In this document: positions 23,375 through 32,414 of the stretch, one piece after another
Layout of the letters: every line of letters begins with the position of its first letter
Position numbering within the stretch: position 1 is the stretch's first letter
Source: Batkoa obscura
Taxonomy: Eukaryota > Entomophthoromycota > Entomophthoromycetes > Entomophthorales > Batkoaceae
NCBI GenBank assembly: GCA_030770535.1
Contig: JASVEC010000116.1
Span: 1 to 48,760 of the forward strand
Length of the DNA: 48,760 bases
Direction: 5' to 3'
Translations under genes and position numbers: made by a program
The notes under the pieces: generated by a model
Databases searched by the model: none
Seen by the model: the letters and a program-made list of their open reading frames with translations, nothing else
What the model was told of the DNA's origin: nothing

Positions 23375-24522
23375 CTAACAGCAACGTAGTTTATTGTTAT
23401 GTTTAATAAAATGTAAATACTTCTTAATCCTTTGCATCTCTATTATTCTTTTTGTATTTTTGTTTCTTTTATACTTTTTAAAAATTATATCCGTTTTCCC
23501 ATTATTAACAGTCGAGTTATTAATTTTATTATGCTCGCAAATAAAAGCTTCAAATCTTGAAACTAATTGATTAATGTCTTCTATTTTACCTAACGCTTCA
23601 AAACTACTTTTCCATTTTGAAAGGTTTCCAAAATGTCCATCAACTATACTTTTTCCATGATGCTCAGCAAAAAAATTAAGATTAACATTCAAACTACTAT
23701 CTATTTTATGAATTTCTTTGAACATATAATGTAGAAACTCTTGGGATCTAAAATCATTTCCTGTATCTGCCCATATATTAATTTTGTAAACTTTTTAAAT
23801 AGAAGCTCTGTAAAGATTAAATCGATTAAACAATCTCCTGCATATCCTGAATCATGATTCAATATTTCAGATAAATAATCAAAGTAAACTTTGCCTATTG
23901 TTTTATCATCTTTTAAATATAATACACCAAAGCCTAATACTGATATAGCTTGTTTATTATAATCATCTAGATTTATTGAATCTGGTCTTGTTCCTATTTC
24001 CATATTTTGTTTAAAATCTAAAATTATTATGAAGATGTATTTTTGTATTTGAGAATTTTACTATCGATTTTTCCACTCAAATAGTGCTTAAAAGATAGAA
24101 AAATAATGAAGCCAAAAAAAACATCCTCTTATACAACTTCTATTTAATTTTTTAATAGTTTCATTAAATGTGTTTTTTTGAGTATCAACACAGAATTTAT
24201 GTAATTTGTATAATTTTTCTTCTTCGTTGAAAATTTCTTGTATCTCTGCTTTGTTTTTTGCTGTATTTATTTTATTTTCAAATAACTTTTTTCTAACTGT
24301 ATACTGAGCACATATATTACATAGATCCGTTTTTCTTGCTGGATTTTTAAAATCACTTGGTATATATTTAAAAAGTGTTGACCTAGCTACTGCTTTATCT
24401 CTTAGATCATTCAAATATTTACTATATATCATTGTTCTACTTTTATTTAATATATATATTATTTGATGAATATTTACTATCATTATTTTTTTTATTAAAT
24501 CTTGATGAAATAGTTGAATCAT
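23375..24522 (-). pseudogene. Transposase of copy D (fragmented)
   Basis: Frames at 24522-24088, 24003-23701 and 23725-23375 cover most of the protein after the N-terminal third. It retains CNIC...HKFC, EIGTRPDSINLDDYNKQAIS, LNHDSGYAGDCLIDLIF and FFAEHHGKSIVDGHFGNLSK. Breaks include a MITE next to the first putative catalytic Asp, a one-base loss before the INIWADTGN motif (TTTTGTAAA), and a deletion of about 50 bp near 23380 that removes the VSDTSKKSD segment. No MITE occupies the site used in A, E and F. Confidence 0.75.
24031..24128 (+). mobile_element. MITE copy 14, inside element D
   Basis: 98 bp with mutated ends (GAAGATG...CATCCTC), flanked by TTAT (24027-24030 and 24129-24132). The empty site is seen in copies A and C, confirming a 4-bp duplication. 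Confidence 0.95.
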
Positions 24523-24531
24523 TTAGTAAAC

Positions 24532-24630
24532 GGGGATGTATTTTTGTGATTAAGAATTTTACTAACAACTTTTCCGCTTAAATAGCACTTGAAAGATAGA
24601 GAAAGTAATGAAGCCAAAAAAAACACCCTC
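24532..24630 (+). mobile_element. MITE copy 15, at the breakpoint of element D
   Basis: 99 bp, GGGGATGT...CACCCTC. The left flank is transposase, the right flank (ATATGTTTAATG) is unrelated DNA. It corresponds to the MITE at 30104 in copy F. Confidence 0.93.
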
Positions 24631-25127
24631 ATATGTTTAATGTAAGTTAGAAAAACAGTTATTAATTTTAAAACAAAAATGGTGCTATGTTTATAAACTC
24701 AACTTTGATAAAGTTTTTAGCTTCTCAACCAAGCTTTTATATACTTTGTAGCTGACAGTATTAAATTTTTAAATCTATGAGTTAGTTAACTATTCGGCTG
24801 TACATGTTAAGCAAGAATATTATTGTTATTGGAAATATGTATGAAAATAACATTAAAAAGTATCTATACTTTTTAAAATCTTAATAAATCAGGTTGATTT
24901 AAGGCTCTAATATCTGGTTTAATTATAACGACAATTTAATCTTTTTTATTATTATTACTTATATTAGATTAATAGTTGTTAATGATATTTAAATAAATAT
25001 TAAATATCTGCAAAATAAAGAACAAGCTGGTATTTTCTATAAAAAATAATTAATTAAATAGTAGATTTAAGGATTTGATTATATGATAAAAACTATATAA
25101 AAGGTATAAAGCTACTGACTAGGATAT
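24631..25127 (+). repeat. Diverged repeat Y, copy 2, with flanking AT-rich DNA
   Basis: About 24835-25120 aligns in the same orientation with 16485-16735. Common features are a short AAGTAT...ATACTTTTTA inverted stretch, ATCTGGTTTAATTATA followed by CGACAAT, and a terminal GATTTAATTATAT-like segment. It is non-coding and its boundaries are uncertain. Both copies sit beside MITEs. Confidence 0.45.
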
Positions 25128-25225
25128 GGGAATGTATTTTTTCGTTTAAGAATTTTACTAACAAATTTTTCACTTAAATAGCGCTTAAAAAATGGAAAAG
25201 TAACGGAATCAAAAAAAACATCCCC
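25128..25225 (+). mobile_element. MITE copy 16
   Basis: 98 bp, GGGAATGT...ACATCCCC, ATAT both sides. Confidence 0.95.
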
Positions 25226-25324
25226 ATATATAGTTATAACTTTTTTTAAATTATCAAATCATGAGAAGTGATATTTTATTTACATTTCACTTTTTATAAT
25301 TTAAAGATAATAAACCTAATATTT

Positions 25325-25422
25325 AGAGATGCGTTTTTGTGTTTAAGAATTTTAACTGATAATTTTTCTGCTCAAATAAGCACTTAAAAGGTAAAAGTAA
25401 TAAACCCCAGAAAAACACCTAG
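25325..25422 (+). mobile_element. MITE copy 17, ends mutated
   Basis: 98 bp. The ends have changed to AGAGATG and CACCTAG, but a perfect ATTT duplication flanks it (25321-25324 and 25423-25426). Confidence 0.88.
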
Positions 25423-25904
25423 ATTTATAAATATAAAAGTTTTTAAGTGATATTAGTAAATGAAATGGTATTGTTGATTTATTGATTTAGTTTTTTTAAA
25501 ATTAGCTAAATTAGTAATTATTGGACACTCTATTTCAGCTTTTCATTATTCAAAAACTGATAACATAATTAAAAAAAGCGAATAATCTTTTAGTAAAAAT
25601 AAAAAAATCATTATATAACATAATACAAGCTTTTAAAATGGCTTCTTTTATTCCACTATTTAACTTGTAAGTGCTTTATTTGTGATACTATATTGTGTAG
25701 CAAAAACACCAGTTTACTTATTTTCTATATATTGTGGAAATTAATGCAAATATATTTATAATATTTATTTAATCAAACTATAATTACATAAAACAAATAA
25801 AGCTGGTTTTTATGTCAACTTACATATAAAAGAAGCTATTATTTAACAATCAGCAATAGTTGCATAAACCAAAAATCTATACTTACTATACTCCTATATA
25901 ATAT
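25423..25904. other. AT-rich spacer
   Basis: About 480 bp between two MITEs. No feature recognised. Confidence 0.5.
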
Positions 25905-25997
25905 GTGGATGTATTTTTTTGTTTAATTTTATTACAATCTTTCCACTCAAATAGGGCTTAAAAAAGGAAAAATAATGAACCAAAAAAAAATAGCCCC
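25905..25997 (+). mobile_element. MITE copy 18
   Basis: 93 bp with small internal losses, GTGGATGT...AGCCCC, ATAT both sides. Confidence 0.9.
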
Positions 25998-26571
25998 ATA
26001 TATTAAAGCTATTATGTTTATATTAAGTTTTTTGTTTTTATAATTAAATGGTATAATATTGCTTAAAGCAAAAAAGTAGAACAGCCAATACTACTTTGAA
26101 ATCTATGTAAAATACTGTCAGAAAGGTTCAGTCAGTGGCTATATTAAAGGTATAATATCAGGGAATAATCCAATTAGAAAGACTCAAGTTATCATGTTCT
26201 AAAATCTCCTTTATACTCTAAAAAGTATAAATATCAAAATGGGGAGATAAATATGGGGCTGTCCTGATTGGTTTCGGAATTTACTTAGAAATTAATCCAA
26301 ATTTTAAAATTTTAAATTTGTGTCTAATAATATAATAATATGATGGTTAAATCTAAAAAGCCTAAATTAAATGTCTCTATTTAAAACTTATTTTAATTGT
26401 TTCCTTTTCTTAAATAGCTAATTTTCCTAACTATATATTTTATATTAGTTCTGTTAGATATTTAATAGATATATAATATATAACTATATGATTATATAAT
26501 TATATAAATACATAATTATATAAACATAGTTATTTGACTTTATTTCTTAAAATAAAATAAAATAAAATAAA

Positions 26572-28040
26572 ATGCAAACTTTCATAACTAAACTTCGAAA
26601 TGGAATTTTTGAAAACTTCAATACAATAGGGAGGAGTACACAATATAAACATTGTAATTCATTTACATCAATCTTAAGAGCTACTTATAACAACCCAAGG
26701 TTTATGGAATTTTATAATAAAACAAAACAAAGAAAAGATATATTATCAAAGTTTACTATCGATAATAATAAACTTAATCAAACAATGTATAAAATTAGTG
26801 CTTTAAGGGAAATAGGAAATAAAAATCAACAAGTAGCGTTATTATCAACTATAGCTTCAGTATATTCTTTTGATGAATGTAAGAGTTTTGGGTTTAATAT
26901 AAATAGAAATCAATATGATTATTCAAAAACAAGTAATAATAATAAAATATCAGCATTAAAGCCTATTATTAAAAATACAAAAAAAATTAAAGATGACCAA
27001 ATTGAAACTATTATACAATATTTACTAAATGATTCAACTATTTCATCAAGATTTAATAAAAAAAATAATGATAGTAAATATTCATCAAATAATATATATT
27101 AAATAAAAGTAGAAGAATGATATATAGTAAATATTTGAATGATCTAAGAGATAAAGCAGTAGCTAGGTCAACACTTTTTAAATATATACCAAGTAATTTC
27201 AAAAATCCAGCAAGAAAAACGGATCTATGTAATATATGTGCTCAGTATACAGTTAGAAAAAAGTTATTTGGAAATAAAATAAATACAGCAAAAAACAAAG
27301 CAGAGATACAAGAAATTTTCAACGAAGAAGAAAAATTATACAAATTACATAAATTCTGTGTTGACACTCAAAAAAACACATTTAATGAAACTATTAAAAA
27401 ATTAAATAGCAAAAGTTTACAAAAATTAATATATGGGCAGATACAGGAAACCATTTTAGATCCCAAGAGTTTCTACACTATATGGGGATGTATTTTTGTG
27501 TTTAAGGATTTTACTAATAATTTTTCTGCTCAAATGGCGCTTAAAAGGTGGAAAAAGTAATGAAACCAAAAAAAACATCCCCATATGTTTAAAGAAATTC
27601 ATAAAATAGATAGTAGTTTGAATGTTAATCTTAATTTTTTTGCTGAGCATCATGGAAAAAGTATAGTTGATGGACATTTTGGAAACCTTTCAAAATGGAA
27701 AAGTAGTTTTGAAGCGTTAGGTAAAATAGAAGATATCGATCAATTAATTTCAAGGTTTGAGGCTTTTATTTGCGCGCATAATAAAATTAATAACTCGACT
27801 GTTAATAATGGGAAAACGGATATAATTTTTAAAAAGTATAAAAGAAACAAAAATACAAAAAGAATAATAGAGATGCAAAGGATTAAGAAGTATTTACATT
27901 TTATTAAACATAACAATAAACTACATTGTTATCCAGTATCTGATACATCAAAAAAAAGCGATATAGTCCCAATTAAAGTTATAGAGTCTATAAAAAATAT
28001 AAGGATTAAAAGATCGATCCCGCTTACCTTACGAAAATAA
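26572..28040 (+). pseudogene. Transposase of copy E (internally deleted)
   Basis: The start at 26572 (MQTFITKLRNG) follows an (AAAAT)n run and is the best candidate family start codon. The N-terminal 176 codons are open and Asn/Lys rich. The frame breaks at the (TA)n run near 27095, which is four bases shorter than in copy C. The second frame (27117 onward) has CNIC...HKFC, then jumps by deletion past the first putative catalytic Asp to the WADTGN region, where a MITE is inserted. The third frame (27585-28040) has FFAEHHGKSIVDGHFGNLSK and ends LTLRK. Confidence 0.8.
27484..27582 (+). mobile_element. MITE copy 19, inside element E
   Basis: 99 bp, ATAT both sides (27480-27483, 27583-27586). 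Virtually identical to the one at the same site in copy F. Confidence 0.96.
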
Positions 28041-28752
28041 CAGAGAATTTAAAAATTTCGATATTTACTAAGCAAGTAAGTAGTTTGTTGAATGATAGAA
28101 ATAGATTGTTAAATGTTAGGATTACTTAAGTTATTAATAGCTAAGTTAATAAATAGTCAAAGAACAAGTAACTGTAATAATATGTAAAAACTATTATTAC
28201 TTGTACTATATAGGGATGGTTAATTATAGTTTTGGGGCTAATCATTCCCTCCCACACAGCTATTTATTAACTTGGGAATATATTAATAATGTAATTATAA
28301 CATTAAAATAGATTATTTATTTGATAATAAATCTGCAATGTTGGTTATAAAGCAGTTGATAATAAATATTTCTCAATTAAGCTTTATAAGAACATGTATT
28401 TAAGATCTAGTAGAAATTCAACTAACTTACAGTATGAACTATAATCGAATGATTTAGAACTGTGTTTGGGTACTTTTGTTTTAATAAAAGATGTGATTTT
28501 ATAGAATTTTAAGCGAAGTTTTTAAAACACAAAATTTTTGAAAAATTGGATAAAATAATGAAACTAATTCAGACAACCCCATATGCTTGGAAATTACATG
28601 ACAAAAATTCTCACAGCAAATTAAAATAAAAGCTTGAGATTGGTTGTGGCTGAATTCAAGAACACAACAGCTTAAGTAATTGCTATACTATAATTAATTA
28701 TAGAGCTGACAAAGCGATATTTCATAAATCCATTTATTTTATTTTATTATAT

Positions 28753-28847
28753 GAAAGTGTTTTTTTGACTTCATTATTTTTCCATCTTTTAAGCGCTATT
28801 TAAGTGGAAAAATTATTACTAAAATTCTCGAACAAAACCACATCCCC
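28753..28847 (-). mobile_element. MITE copy 20, at the breakpoint of element G
   Basis: 95 bp, left end mutated to GAAAGTG, right end CATCCCC. It borders repeat X on the left and old element G on the right. Confidence 0.88.
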
Positions 28848-29496
28848 AAATATTTATTATTGACTGTTTTACCCAACATTGCGGATTTGCTATCAAATAA
28901 AAAAATAATTTTAGTGTTATAAGCATATTATTAATATATTGCTAAGTTAATAAACAGCTGCATAGAAGGGGGTGGTTAGGGCCAAAGCTACAATTAGTTA
29001 TCTTTATGTAATACAAGCAATATCATAGTTTTTGTTTATTATTAGATTTATTGGCTTTTTAATTATTAGCTTAGCTACTAATGATTTAAGTAACGTTGAT
29101 ATTTGGGGGTGTATTTTTGTATTTAAGGATTTTGCTAACAATTTTTCTGCTCAATAAGGCTTAAAAAATGGAAAAAGTAATGAAAATAAAAAAATGTCCT
29201 CATTTAATATTTGATTTTTATTAAACAATAAACTACTTATTTAATAAATATTGAAGCTTTTGGATTTCCTGTTATAAAATAAGCTAAACTTTACTTTTTT
29301 ATCTTTTATAGGCTTTATAGTCTTAATTGAGGTTATGTCGCTTTTTTAATCGATCAGATATTGGATAATAGTATAGTTTATTATTATGTTTAATAAAATC
29401 TAAATACTTTTTAATACCTTTTATCTTTTTTTGTATTTTATTTCTTATACTTTTTAAAAATTATGTTTATTTTCCCATTATTAATAGTTAAGATAT
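28848..29496 (-). mobile_element. DNA transposon copy G, old and degenerate
   Basis: Aligns with visible divergence to the 3' non-coding and C-terminal transposase region of the family on the minus strand (ATATTTATTATTGACTG, then TATTGCTAAGTTAATAAA, later TCAGATATTGGATAATAG). The usual GGGAGGGAGTGATTAG block appears as GAAGGGGGTGGTTAG. The left end stops at a MITE (28847). On the right it is interrupted by insertion of copy F. It holds a MITE at 29105. Clearly older than A-F. Confidence 0.7.
29105..29201 (+). mobile_element. MITE copy 21, inside element G
   Basis: 97 bp, flanked by ATTT (29101-29104 and 29202-29205). Confidence 0.92.
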
Positions 29497-30103
29497 GGGG
29501 TTGTCCGAATTGGTTTCAGAATTTACTTAGAAGTTAATTCAAATTTTAGATTTTTAAATTTGTGTCCAATATAACGGTTAAATCTAAAAAGCCTAAAATT
29601 AAATGTCTCTATTTAAAACTTATTTTAATTGTTTCCTTTTCTTAAATAGCCAGTTTTCCTAACTACATGTTTTATGTTATTTCTGTTAGGTATTTAACAA
29701 ATATATAATATAAGCATTGTAATTCATTTACATCAATTTTAAGAGCTACTTATGATAACTCAAGGTTTATGGAATTTTATAATAAAACAAAACAAAACAA
29801 AACAAAACAAAGAAAAGATGTATTATCAAAATTTAGTATCAATAATAATAAACTTAATCAAATAATGTATAAAATTAGTGCTTTAAGAGGAACAGGAAAT
29901 AAAAATCAACAGGTAGCGTTATTATCAACTATAGCTTCAGTATATTCTTTTGATGATTGTAAGAGTTTTGAGTTTAATATAAATAGAAATCAATATGATT
30001 ATTCAAAAATAAGTAATAATAGTAAAATATCAACATTACAACCTATTATTAAAAATACAAAAAAAATTAAAGATGACCAAATTGAAACTATTATACAATA
30101 TTT

Positions 30104-30199
30104 GGGGCTGTTTTTTTTAGTTTCATTATTTTTCCATTTTTTAAGCGCTATTTATGTGGAAAAATTGTCAGTAAAATTCAAATACAAAAATACATCCCC
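30104..30199 (-). mobile_element. MITE copy 22, inside element F
   Basis: 96 bp, flanked by ATTT (30100-30103 and 30200-30203); the empty site is in A and E. Same site as the MITE that ends copy D. Confidence 0.96.
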
Positions 30200-30663
30200 A
30201 TTTACTAAACGATTCAACTATTTCATCAATATTTAATAAAAAAAATAATGATAGTAAATATTCATCAAATAATATATATTAAATAAAAGTAGAAGAATGA
30301 TATATAGTAAATATTTGAATGATCTAAGAGATAAAGCAGTAGCTAGGTCAACACTTTTTAAATATATACCAAGTAATTTCAAAAATCCAGCAAGAAAAAC
30401 GGATCTATGTAATATATGTGCTCAGTATACAGTTAGAAAAAAGTTATTTGAAAATAAAATAAATACAGCAAAAAACAAAGCAGAGATACAAGAAATTTTC
30501 AACGAAGAAGAAAAATTATACAAATTACATAAATTCTGTGTTGATACTCAAAAAAACACATTTAATGAAACTATTAAAAAATTAAATAGCAAAAGTTTAC
30601 AAAAATTAATATATGGGCAGATACAGGAAACCATTTTAGATCCCAAGAGTTTCTACACTATAT

Positions 30664-30762
30664 GGGGATGTATTTTTGTGTTTAAGGATTTTACTAATAA
30701 TTTTTCTGCTCAAATGGCGCTTAAAAGGTGGAAAAAGTAATGAAACCAAAAAAAACATCCCC
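30664..30762 (+). mobile_element. MITE copy 23, inside element F
   Basis: 99 bp, ATAT both sides. Same insertion as in copies E and A. Confidence 0.96.
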
Positions 30763-31864
30763 ATATGTTTAAAGAAATTCATAAAATAGATAGTAGTTTG
30801 AATGTTAATCTTAATTTTTTTGCTGAGCATCATGGAAAAAGTATAGTTGATGGACATTTTGGAAACCTTTCAAAATGGAAAAGTAGTTTTGAAGCGTTAG
30901 GTAAAATAGAAGATATCGATCAATTAATTTCAAGGTTTGAGGCTTTTATTTGCGCGCATAATAAAATTAATAACTCGACTGTTAATAATGGGAAAACGGA
31001 TATAATTTTTAAAAAGTAGTATGAAAGAAACAAAAATACAAAAATAATAGAGATGCAAAGGATTAAGAAGTATTTACATTTTATTAAACATAACAATAAA
31101 CTACATTGTTATCCAGTATCTGATACATCAAAAAAAAGCGATATAGTCCCAATTAAAGTTATAGAGTCTATAAAAAATATAAGGATTAAAAGATCGATCC
31201 CAGCTTACCTTACGAAAATAACAGAGAATTTAAAAATTTCGATATTTACTAAGCAAGTAAGTAGTTTGTTGAATGATAGAAATAGATTGTTAAACGTTAA
31301 GATTACTTAGGTTATTAATAGCTAAGTTAATAAATAGTCAAAGAACAAGTAACTGTAATAATATGTAAAAACTATTATTACTTGTACTATATAGGGATGG
31401 TTAATTATAGTTTTGGGGCTAACCACTCCCTCCCATGCAGCTATTTATTAACTTGGGAATATATTAATAATGTAATTATAACATTAAAATAGATTATTTA
31501 TTTGATAATAAATCTGCAATGTTGGTTATAAAGCAGTTGATAATAAATATTTCTCAATTAAGCTTTATAAGAACATGTATTTAAGATCTAGTAGAAATTC
31601 AAGTAACTTACAGTATGAGCTATAATAGAATGATTTAGAACTGTGTTTGGGTACTTTTGTTTTAATAAAAGATGTGATTTTATAGAATTTTAAGCGAAGT
31701 TTTTAAAACACAAAATTTTTGAAAAATTGGATAAAATAATGAAACTAATTCAGACAACCCCATATCATATTGCTTTCAGGTGTTTAAAAAATTTATGAGT
31801 TAAAAAAGTAGAACAATTTATGCGATTTTAAAAAAGTATTAATTTGTTTTATTAAATAATATAA

Positions 31865-31964
31865 GGAGAGAGTGCTTTTTTTATTTCATCACTTTTTCCA
31901 TTTTTAAGCACTGGTTGAGCAGAAAAACTGCTAGTAAAATTCTCAAACAAAAAAGTATATCATT
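31865..31964 (-). mobile_element. MITE copy 24, diverged
   Basis: About 100 bp. Family order is kept (TTATTTCATCACTTTTTCC, AAGCACTGGTTGAGCAG, TAGTAAAATTCTCAAAC), but both ends have decayed. An old copy. Confidence 0.75.
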
Positions 31965-32012
31965 ATATATTAATATTATTAAAAAAAATAGGAATTTAAA
32001 AATTTAACATAT

Positions 32013-32110
32013 GAGGATATATTTTTGTATTTAAGAATTTTATTAACAAACTTTCCACTCAAATAGCGCTTAAAAGGTGGAAAAAGTAATGAAGCCAAAA
32101 AAACATCTCC
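32013..32110 (+). mobile_element. MITE copy 25
   Basis: 98 bp, GAGGATAT...CATCTCC, ATAT both sides. Confidence 0.93.
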
Positions 32111-32414
32111 ATATGAAAGACTTTATAAAGTTTTATTAACCATCAAAATTTCAAAATATTTAGAGATATTTGCGGGGAGTTGTTAATACTTTCTCAAAAC
32201 TCTTTATAACCCCTATATATTATCAATTTATAAATAAAAAACTTCAAAGATTTATTATTATGTTAACTTATAATGACCGTAGTAATCAATAAACTCTCAT
32301 TAAATCAATTTTCAGGACTTAATTAAAAAACTTTAATTTTATTAATACTCAATAACATATCATCAAGCTGTATCTACTAAAATCAGTCAATTTTCATTCA
32401 CCTATATTATAATG
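32111..32414. other. Spacer downstream of the NSRP1 homologue
   Basis: About 300 bp of AT-rich sequence that marks the right border of the transposon island. No feature recognised. Confidence 0.5.

Larger units (their letters stand above)
22771..24531 (-). mobile_element. DNA transposon copy D, truncated at a MITE
   Basis: The 3' terminus is GGAGTTGTCTGAG with ATAT outside. The 3' non-coding region has the empty site for the MITE that B and C carry. The transposase region is interrupted by a MITE (24031). The copy ends where the MITE at 24532 begins, at the GTTTACTAAATG position where copy F also has a MITE, so the 5' part was lost at that MITE. Confidence 0.85.
26255..28580 (+). mobile_element. 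DNA transposon copy E, end to end with internal deletion
   Basis: 2,326 bp including one MITE. Termini are GGGGCTGTCCTGATTGG (left) and, read inward from the right, GGGGTTGTCTGAATTAG; an imperfect inverted repeat of about 21 bp with ATAT outside both ends. It is the only copy here with the complete 5' end and the probable transposase start. It has lost about 247 bp between two AAAAG words in the transposase gene, so it is non-autonomous. Adding that segment back and removing the MITE suggests a complete family member of about 2.47 kb. Confidence 0.9.
26050..28745 (+). repeat. Dispersed repeat X, copy 2, split by transposon E
   Basis: The left part (26050-26254) and right part (28581-28745) together match the reverse complement of 11469-11835. 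Transposon E sits exactly between them, with ATAT on each side and one ATAT in the uninterrupted copy. E therefore inserted into a pre-existing repeat. Confidence 0.6.
29769..31310 (+). pseudogene. Transposase of copy F (internally deleted)
   Basis: Frames at 29769-30100, 30297-30663, 30765-31019 and 31053-31310. The start codon region is absent; the first Met (MEFYNKTKQ) is internal to the family protein. It has the in-frame pentanucleotide expansion shared with A, the (TA)n shortening shared with E, and two MITE insertions. It keeps the normal C-terminus (PAYLTKITENL...LLNVKIT), which B, C and E have lost. Confidence 0.8.
29497..31761 (+). mobile_element. DNA transposon copy F, end to end with internal deletion
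   Basis: 2,265 bp, GGGGTTGTCCGAATTGG at the left and the complement of GGGGTTGTCTGAATTAG at the right, ATAT on both sides. It carries the same AAAAG-to-AAAAG deletion as E and the same MITE as A and E, plus a second MITE at 30104. Like A it lacks the segment with the start codon. It is inserted into old copy G. From the (TA)n run to the right end it is nearly identical to E. Confidence 0.9.

Noticed and set aside
27456-30857. Frames ending in or starting from MITE sequence inside the transposase, such as FYTIWGCIFVFKDFTNNF
   Set aside because: These are chance read-through of transposase into an inserted MITE. The same sequence without the MITE reads on as transposase.
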